Part shown: one piece after another, positions 4,996 to 10,129 of the stretch
How positions within the stretch are numbered: the stretch's first letter is position 1
How the letters are laid out: every line of letters begins with the position of its first letter
Assembly: GCA_030673085.1 (NCBI GenBank)
Contig: DAOVFE010000038.1
Location: 1-10,129 of the forward strand
DNA length: 10,129 nucleotides
Direction of reading: 5' to 3'
Source: Anaerolineales bacterium
GTDB taxonomy: Bacteria > Chloroflexota > Anaerolineae > Anaerolineales > E44-bin32
Notes under the pieces: generated by a model
The model's database searches: none
Seen by the model: only the letters and a program-made list of their open reading frames with translations
Told to the model about the DNA's origin: nothing
Program-made: the position numbers and the translations under genes

Positions 4996-7383
4996 ATGCC
5001 ACATATGTTCATGACCCACTTTGAATGGACTATGATTCTCGCCGTTCTGGGAACGGCCATTCTAGCGCTAGCATATGCAGCTATGCTGGCTCGCCAGATC
5101 CTTCGCTATGACAAGGGAACCGAAGCTATGCAGCAGGTCTGGAAAGACATTAAATCAGGGGCAAATGCCTACCTGCGAACCCAATTGCGAACCGTTGCAC
5201 TGCTTATCGTACTCTTATCGGTGGCAATGTTCCTAAGTGTCTGGGTTGTGCGACCAACGCCGGAAGCAGAAGAGCTTTTTGGCGAAAACTCACGTATAGT
5301 AATTGCCGTTGGACGATCCCTAGCGTTCCTTATGGGCTCCGTTTTTTCAGCTGTCATAGGCTTCTTTGGCATGAATATGGCCGTCGAGGGAAACGTGCGA
5401 GTAGCGTCGGCCGCTCAAGTAGGTTATGCAAAAGCAATGAAAATCGCCTACAGATCTGGCACAATTACCGGCATGCTAACAGATGGCTTAGGCCTTCTAG
5501 GCGGTACTATGATCTTTATGATATTTGGCATGTCGGCCCCAGATGTATTGCTTGGTTTTGGCTTTGGCGGCACGTTGCTAGCCTTGTTCATGCGCGTCGG
5601 CGGAGGCATCTATACCAAGGCCGCGGATGTGGGCGCTGATCTAGTCGGCAAAGTTGAAGCGGGCATGGAAGAAGACGACCCGCGCAATGCAGCCGTTATC
5701 GCCGATCTAGTTGGGGATAACGTCGGTGATTGTGCTGGCATGGCAGCTGATATCTTTGAGAGCTATGAGGTAACCATTATCTCTAGCCTGATTCTGGGCT
5801 TGGCACTATTAAAACTTACTGGGAATAATTGCTGGATCATTTTCCCTCTTATGATCCGAGGGGTTGGAGTAATCAGTTCTATCATTGGCACATATGCTGT
5901 ATCGCTCTGGAAAGGTGTTGATGCCGAAGAGGCAATGTATAAAAGTTATGAGCTTTCAAGCGCTATTACGATCTTTTCAGCATTCCTTTTATCCCATTTT
6001 TATACTCAAGATTTCCGAATGGCCATCTTAGTCGCAATTGGAGTTGCTCTGGCGGTAGTATTCAACCCGCTTACAGCCTACGCCACGAGCGCCAATAGCC
6101 CTCGGGTTCGCAGTATTGCTTCTTCAAGCCGATTCGGGCCAGCGTTAGTTATCCTTGATGGAATGAGTCTTGGCTATCTCTCCAGCGTCTGGGCTGTGGT
6201 CGTGATCGCGCTCAGTCTGGCATCCTCGATTCTAATGTACTACACACAGCTTCCGCCAAATATCGGGGAGTTGGTACTATATGCCTCGAGTGCCGCTGCC
6301 TTTCTGGTTTTTCTCTACAAGGCATCACGCAAGCAAATTGTCAACGGTATTATTGCTGCCATGTGGATCATCGTTTTCGGCTTCTTTCTATTCAGCATGA
6401 AGATTGAAGCTGAGAACACATTCTCCTATGTACTATTTGGTATCTCGCTGATTGGCGTTGGGATGCTCTCTCATACAGGAAATAATGTTAGCATGGACTC
6501 CTTCGGCCCGATTGCGGACAATGCAAGCGGGATCGGCGAAATCGTCGGGATGGAACCGGATGCACGCCAAATATTGGCGAACCTCGATGCTGCTGGCAAT
6601 ACCACCAAAGCTATCACTAAAGGCGTAGCAATCGGCTCAGCAGTAATAGCTGCTCTCTCACTTTACGGATCTTTTTTCGCCGATATCAAACGAGTCTGGC
6701 CGACTGATATTCGCGGGCCATTCGAAGAAGTTATTAATCTCTCTGACCCACGGGTCTTTCTCGGTTTGCTGCTCGGCGGAATGATGCCGTTTCTATTCAG
6801 TGGATTATTAATTAAGGCGGTTAACCGCTCAGCATCCCAGATTATGGTTGAAGTACGCCGCCAATTGCATATTCCAGCAATCTGGCTGGGTAAGAGAAAA
6901 CCAGACTATGCCCGTGTTGTAGAGATCAGCACTCGCTTTGCTCAGGCAGAGCTTATCCCTATTGGATTAATTTCGGTCCTAAGTCCAATCGCTATCGGCT
7001 TGCTTCTAAAAGAACAAGCGTTGGGTGCTTTTCTCGCTGGCGTAATTGTCAGCGGCCAACTTCAGGCTGTTTATATGGCAAACGCCGGTGGCGCATGGGA
7101 CAACGCTAAAAAGTATGTTGAAGATGGTCACTTTGGCGGTAAAGGTTCAGAAAGCCATAAGGCAAGCGTAGTTGGCGACACTGTTGGCGACCCGCTGAAA
7201 GATACCGCCGGTCCTGCATTAAATCCGACGATAAAAGTTATGAATATGGTCGGTCTAATCATTGCCCCGATTTTAATTGAGCATGCCGGTTATACATCCG
7301 GAATTGTTGTCGCCATCGCGATTAGTATTCTGGCTATTTTATGGTCAGTTAAAAAGTCGGATCGCCAAGTACACATAGCTTAG
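4996..7383 (+). CDS. hppA: Membrane-bound proton-translocating pyrophosphatase, K+-independent type
   Basis: A 795-aa polytopic pump that hydrolyses pyrophosphate and drives H+ across the cytoplasmic membrane, typically with about 16 helices and active as a homodimer. Length and motifs are those of the family. DVGADLVGKVE (211-221) and the following EEDDPRN form the Mg-pyrophosphate site. DNVGDCAGMAADIFESY (241-257) includes D252 and E255, the gate-region acid pair. FGPIADN (503-509) follows, then GNTTKAITKG (534-543). The C-terminal GGAWDNAKKYVE (698-709) precedes KGSESHKASVVGDTVGDPLK (716-735). K538 and T541 are the residues that mark the K+-independent subfamily, whose members pump protons; K+-dependent enzymes have Ala and usually Gly there. 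An extra Glu at 258 follows FESY where many homologues have a neutral residue. The gene stands alone behind a strong promoter and long leader. No clear terminator follows. Confidence 0.97.
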   Translation: MPHMFMTHFEWTMILAVLGTAILALAYAAMLARQILRYDKGTEAMQQVWKDIKSGANAYLRTQLRTVALLIVLLSVAMFLSVWVVRPTPEAEELFGENSRIVIAVGRSLAFLMGSVFSAVIGFFGMNMAVEGNVRVASAAQVGYAKAMKIAYRSGTITGMLTDGLGLLGGTMIFMIFGMSAPDVLLGFGFGGTLLALFMRVGGGIYTKAADVGADLVGKVEAGMEEDDPRNAAVIADLVGDNVGDCAGMAADIFESYEVTIISSLILGLALLKLTGNNCWIIFPLMIRGVGVISSIIGTYAVSLWKGVDAEEAMYKSYELSSAITIFSAFLLSHFYTQDFRMAILVAIGVALAVVFNPLTAYATSANSPRVRSIASSSRFGPALVILDGMSLGYLSSVWAVVVIALSLASSILMYYTQLPPNIGELVLYASSAAAFLVFLYKASRKQIVNGIIAAMWIIVFGFFLFSMKIEAENTFSYVLFGISLIGVGMLSHTGNNVSMDSFGPIADNASGIGEIVGMEPDARQILANLDAAGNTTKAITKGVAIGSAVIAALSLYGSFFADIKRVWPTDIRGPFEEVINLSDPRVFLGLLLGGMMPFLFSGLLIKAVNRSASQIMVEVRRQLHIPAIWLGKRKPDYARVVEISTRFAQAELIPIGLISVLSPIAIGLLLKEQALGAFLAGVIVSGQLQAVYMANAGGAWDNAKKYVEDGHFGGKGSESHKASVVGDTVGDPLKDTAGPALNPTIKVMNMVGLIIAPILIEHAGYTSGIVVAIAISILAILWSVKKSDRQVHIA

Positions 7384-7975
7384 AATATAGATGAGGGAGC
7401 AACATCAGAAACTGCTTGACCGCAAATCTATGGCCCGACTACGGACTTTGGTTAAATCTGCATCCGTAATACAAGTATTTCCATCCCTTTGAGGCGCAAG
7501 CTATAGAAGGCATTCTAAATCTATTGAAATATGATTTCGTTCGGGTTTGTGCTTTAGCCGTCTTGAATTTCATCACCAGCGTTCACTATTTTTAGATAGA
7601 TAGTTCAGTCGCCCATTTATTCAACAATAAAATGCAAATTTTCGCCATTGGCCAAATTCCTTCATAGCTCGATAAGGCCACAAGCATGACCGTGCATATT
7701 TAATCGACGTCTGCTAATACTTTCCACCAGATATATCTTAATCCAGCCAGAAACTGGTCACCGGCTATTATGCAGCCAGGTTTATTGGTGGCCAGCAATA
7801 GCATGACCTCTTTTACTAACCGGGCATCTGATGTAGACTTTACTTTGATTACAATTCGCCGCACCGGTTGAGAAGCGCGAACTCGTTAAAACTATCGTGT
7901 ATTAATGCATACGTCAGGCGAAAATAGTATCCATCTTGTAAAAAAGCTCGGAATACACATTAGGAAGCCAATTAT
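7384..7975. other. Intergenic region between hppA and the ligase gene
   Basis: About 590 nt with stops in all frames at short intervals and no credible gene. It should hold the hppA terminator and the ligase promoter, but neither is clear. The best promoter guess, TTGAGA in the 7860s, has no acceptable -10 at 16-18 nt. The only strong structure is the hairpin at 7754-7795, listed separately. Confidence 0.55.
7754..7795. repeat. Two-tier hairpin downstream of hppA
   Basis: CTGGTCACC (7754-7762) pairs with GGTGGCCAG (7787-7795), 9 bp with one G-U pair in the plus-strand RNA. Directly inside, GGCT (7763-7766) pairs with AGCC (7774-7777) around a 7-nt loop. The two helices can stack on one side. 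No U-run follows on the plus strand, so it is not a standard terminator. It could be a small RNA element, an mRNA-end stabiliser or a protein-binding dyad. Confidence 0.4.
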
Positions 7976-10129
7976 ATGCAAACATACGACACAGAGGGAT
8001 CCAAAATCGAATTCTATAAATATCTGGCCGCCTTATTTGGGCTTTTAATAGTCTCAATCACGTGGGGCAATATCAACCTTTATTTGAAGCTATCAGGCGT
8101 CATTATCTCAATACTTGCCGGTCTGGCATGGATGATCGACATCTTACGAACAAAACGTACGATTCTTTTGCCGAAAGTCATCCTCCCTTTCGCTGGATTC
8201 CTTATATTGAATATCATATTAACGACACTGGCTCCACTCCCGACGACAAGCCAAGAACGCATTTTAATCCAATTTCCTCTTTTATTAGCATTTATATTCT
8301 TTGTAGATTCCATCGGTAATAGCTGGAAACCGCGTATCTGGGAAAACGCGCTGATTAGTATCGCTCTTATCTTTGCGATTATCGAAATTTACTTGGCTTT
8401 AATGTGGTATGGGCACTGGTGGCGGATTTCTGGCGTGCTTTTCTCCTCCCCGCCAATCGGCTATCGACTGACCGGCTTATTCCTGTATCACCCAAACATC
8501 TTTTCCGGATTCATAAATCTTATTATTCCTATTGTCATTGTGCGATTTTTCAGAGAAGAACAGCGCAGCCGAAAAGTAGCTCTGTCTTGCGCACTTCTTT
8601 TATTTCTTTTTATCCAATATCTCACTTCTTCTCGCGGCGGCTGGCTAGGAGGGCTAGTGGGGATACTGGTCACGTTGACTTTGTTCTTTGGACCCCAGAT
8701 CCGGCGGATCATAGGTAAGGGACGGTCAGGTATTCAAAATCTCTTCTCCGGCAAAACGCTGGCCGTAGTGCTGACATTCGCAATTCTCCTTCCAGTGATT
8801 GCCTTTCTGTTTATTCGACAAGCTTCAATCACCAAGCACGCCCCCATTGCCTCGTCGCGAGATTACATCTGGGGGCCGGCGTGGAAATTTTTTTCGTCCT
8901 CGCCTATCCTAGGAAATGGTCCGGGATCATTCATAATTATGTATGCTAATGAAACCCAGATTCCTCCAGGTTGGGTTACCGATCACGCACATAATCTCTG
9001 GCTCCAAATCGCAGCCGAGAATGGTCTCATCGGCCTGTTGCTTGGTCTTTGGGCTCTCTCGCTTATTGCGATCGGTTTCTATAAAGCCTGGATGCACAAT
9101 GCTTCTTATAGACCCATATTGGCTGCCTATGCCGGTTCAATAGCCGCGCTCCTCACCCATCACTTGGCTGACTATCTTTTTGGGCCTTCGCTCTATGCTC
9201 TAGCAGCGTTTCTCATTATCGCCTTAGCCATGAATTTATCCGCCCCAGAAATGAAGATAGCTATCAGTACACGATCTATAAGCTACCTGCTTGCCAGTGG
9301 ATTGGCGGTATTTATTCTGGGAACAGCCTGGACATCGAGAGGAGCGTGGGCTTATTGGCAAGGTATTTCTGCAGCGCAACAGGATGATTGGACCACTGCA
9401 CAAGTAAAATTCTGTCAAGCTGCCAATGCCCACCCGGATTTCTCTCTGTACTCATTCCAATGCGGTCTAGCAAATGGCTATATGAGCAACGGCAGTAATG
9501 ACGAAGAGATGCTCTCGCGAGCTGTAAATATTATTGATCATGGATTGGAGCGAGATCCATACTGGCCGGTACATTGGGCAAACCTCGCTGCACTCGAGTG
9601 GCAACAAGGCGCGAATCAACTCGCAATAAATCACTTGATCAAAGCAACCCTCGACGCTCCAAGAAACGCCTTTTTTCTTTTCAATCTGGGCTATTTACAG
9701 GAACAACTAGGGAATGAAAAGGATGCATCCTCAGCATACCTTCAAGCGCTGCAAAATGATCCTGATATGGCCGATACAGTAATCTTCGCCAATTCATCGA
9801 TACGGCATATCGCGACTCATGATTTCCAAGTATGGTTGCGCTCTCAATCAAAGCCACTTACGCATATTCAGCAAGGCTACCAATTCCTGAAAGCTGGTAA
9901 TCTAGATGCGGCAGGCAAGGAATTTAGAACTGAAATCGATCTTGATCCTCATAATGCCCGGGCCTATGCTTACCTGGCCCTTGTCGAACAGCAGATCGAC
10001 CAGCCGGAGCATGCTTGGCAAAACGCCCAGACCGCACTCCTTATTGACGGAAATTCTGCCATTGTTTCCTATATTGGCGGCAGGGTTGCGCGAAAGCAGG
10101 ACCGTCAAGCTAAAGCAGTAACCTACTTA
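7976..10129 (+). CDS. O-antigen ligase/polymerase-type membrane protein with TPR repeats (3' partial)
   Basis: ATG at 7976 with AGGAAG (7962-7967) 8 nt upstream; 718 codons stay open to the window end, so the C-terminus is missing. Residues about 17-430 hold a dozen or so membrane helices with Wzy_C/WaaL-type marks: HPN (172-174), the SSRGGWLGG segment (218-226), GNGPGSF (313-319) and DHAHNLWLQIAAENGLIG (336-353). This family transfers or polymerises undecaprenyl-linked glycans on the outer face of the membrane; a conserved Arg and His in the extracytoplasmic loops are important in studied ligases (here perhaps R220 and H337 or H339). A last helix near 435-453 is followed by TPR-like repeats at about 535-564, 566-598, 631-660, 662-695 and a fifth cut by the edge, probably extracytoplasmic and for protein contacts. 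Substrate is unknown: ligase, polymerase and protein O-glycosyltransferase cannot be told apart by sequence. No glycan cluster is visible to the left. Confidence 0.92.
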   Translation, partial: MQTYDTEGSKIEFYKYLAALFGLLIVSITWGNINLYLKLSGVIISILAGLAWMIDILRTKRTILLPKVILPFAGFLILNIILTTLAPLPTTSQERILIQFPLLLAFIFFVDSIGNSWKPRIWENALISIALIFAIIEIYLALMWYGHWWRISGVLFSSPPIGYRLTGLFLYHPNIFSGFINLIIPIVIVRFFREEQRSRKVALSCALLLFLFIQYLTSSRGGWLGGLVGILVTLTLFFGPQIRRIIGKGRSGIQNLFSGKTLAVVLTFAILLPVIAFLFIRQASITKHAPIASSRDYIWGPAWKFFSSSPILGNGPGSFIIMYANETQIPPGWVTDHAHNLWLQIAAENGLIGLLLGLWALSLIAIGFYKAWMHNASYRPILAAYAGSIAALLTHHLADYLFGPSLYALAAFLIIALAMNLSAPEMKIAISTRSISYLLASGLAVFILGTAWTSRGAWAYWQGISAAQQDDWTTAQVKFCQAANAHPDFSLYSFQCGLANGYMSNGSNDEEMLSRAVNIIDHGLERDPYWPVHWANLAALEWQQGANQLAINHLIKATLDAPRNAFFLFNLGYLQEQLGNEKDASSAYLQALQNDPDMADTVIFANSSIRHIATHDFQVWLRSQSKPLTHIQQGYQFLKAGNLDAAGKEFRTEIDLDPHNARAYAYLALVEQQIDQPEHAWQNAQTALLIDGNSAIVSYIGGRVARKQDRQAKAVTYL

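Noticed and set aside
7863..7897. Ligase promoter beginning TTGAGA
   Set aside because: No -10 with more than three consensus matches occurs at 16-18 nt, so it is not supported.
8062..8718. Short open frames on both strands inside the ligase gene
   Set aside because: They overlap a continuous 718-codon frame with clear family motifs; they are shadows.
1..10129. tRNA, tmRNA, RNase P RNA, SRP RNA, CRISPR arrays or insertion sequences
   Set aside because: I looked for their characteristic sequences (for example T-loop GGTTCGA in a foldable context, evenly spaced repeats, transposase motifs) and found none. The only GGTTCG lies inside hppA coding sequence.

Overview
The window reads as a chromosomal segment of a bacterium, most likely a Chloroflexota (Anaerolineae-like) member. 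The sigma factor has the region-2 wording I associate with that phylum, alongside a K+-independent proton-pumping pyrophosphatase and an O-antigen-ligase/TPR protein. The assignment is by recognition only and is tentative. There are no mobile elements, tRNAs, rRNAs or CRISPR repeats, so this looks like ordinary core chromosome with unusually roomy, AT-rich intergenic DNA (a bit over a quarter of the window).

Layout, left to right: (1) 1-403, intergenic, with an imperfect hairpin at the left edge and a doubtful 21-codon hydrophobic ORF. (2) 404-1882, minus strand, a polytopic membrane protein of GT-C-like type. (3) 2061-2106, a clear intrinsic terminator for the next gene. (4) 2126-3409 (or 3451), minus strand, the primary sigma factor RpoD/SigA. 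(5) About 1.5 kb without a credible protein gene between the divergent rpoD and hppA. It holds two good sigma70-type promoters pointing away from each other (minus at 4286-4315, plus at 4487-4515), several perfect inverted repeats, and a long hppA leader. (6) 4996-7383, plus strand, membrane-bound H+-translocating pyrophosphatase. (7) 7384-7975, intergenic, with one well-formed two-tier hairpin. (8) 7976 to the right edge, plus strand, an O-antigen ligase/polymerase-type membrane protein with a C-terminal TPR array, cut by the window end.

Functionally, rpoD (housekeeping transcription) and hppA (energy conservation from pyrophosphate) share a divergent control region. The outer two genes are both polytopic membrane proteins of types used in envelope glycan assembly, but they are far apart and on opposite strands, so they are not one operon. 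No novel protein system is visible. The most interesting material is the non-coding DNA: a possible small structured RNA at about 4191-4325, and a roughly 475-nt hppA leader with folds that could regulate transcription or translation.
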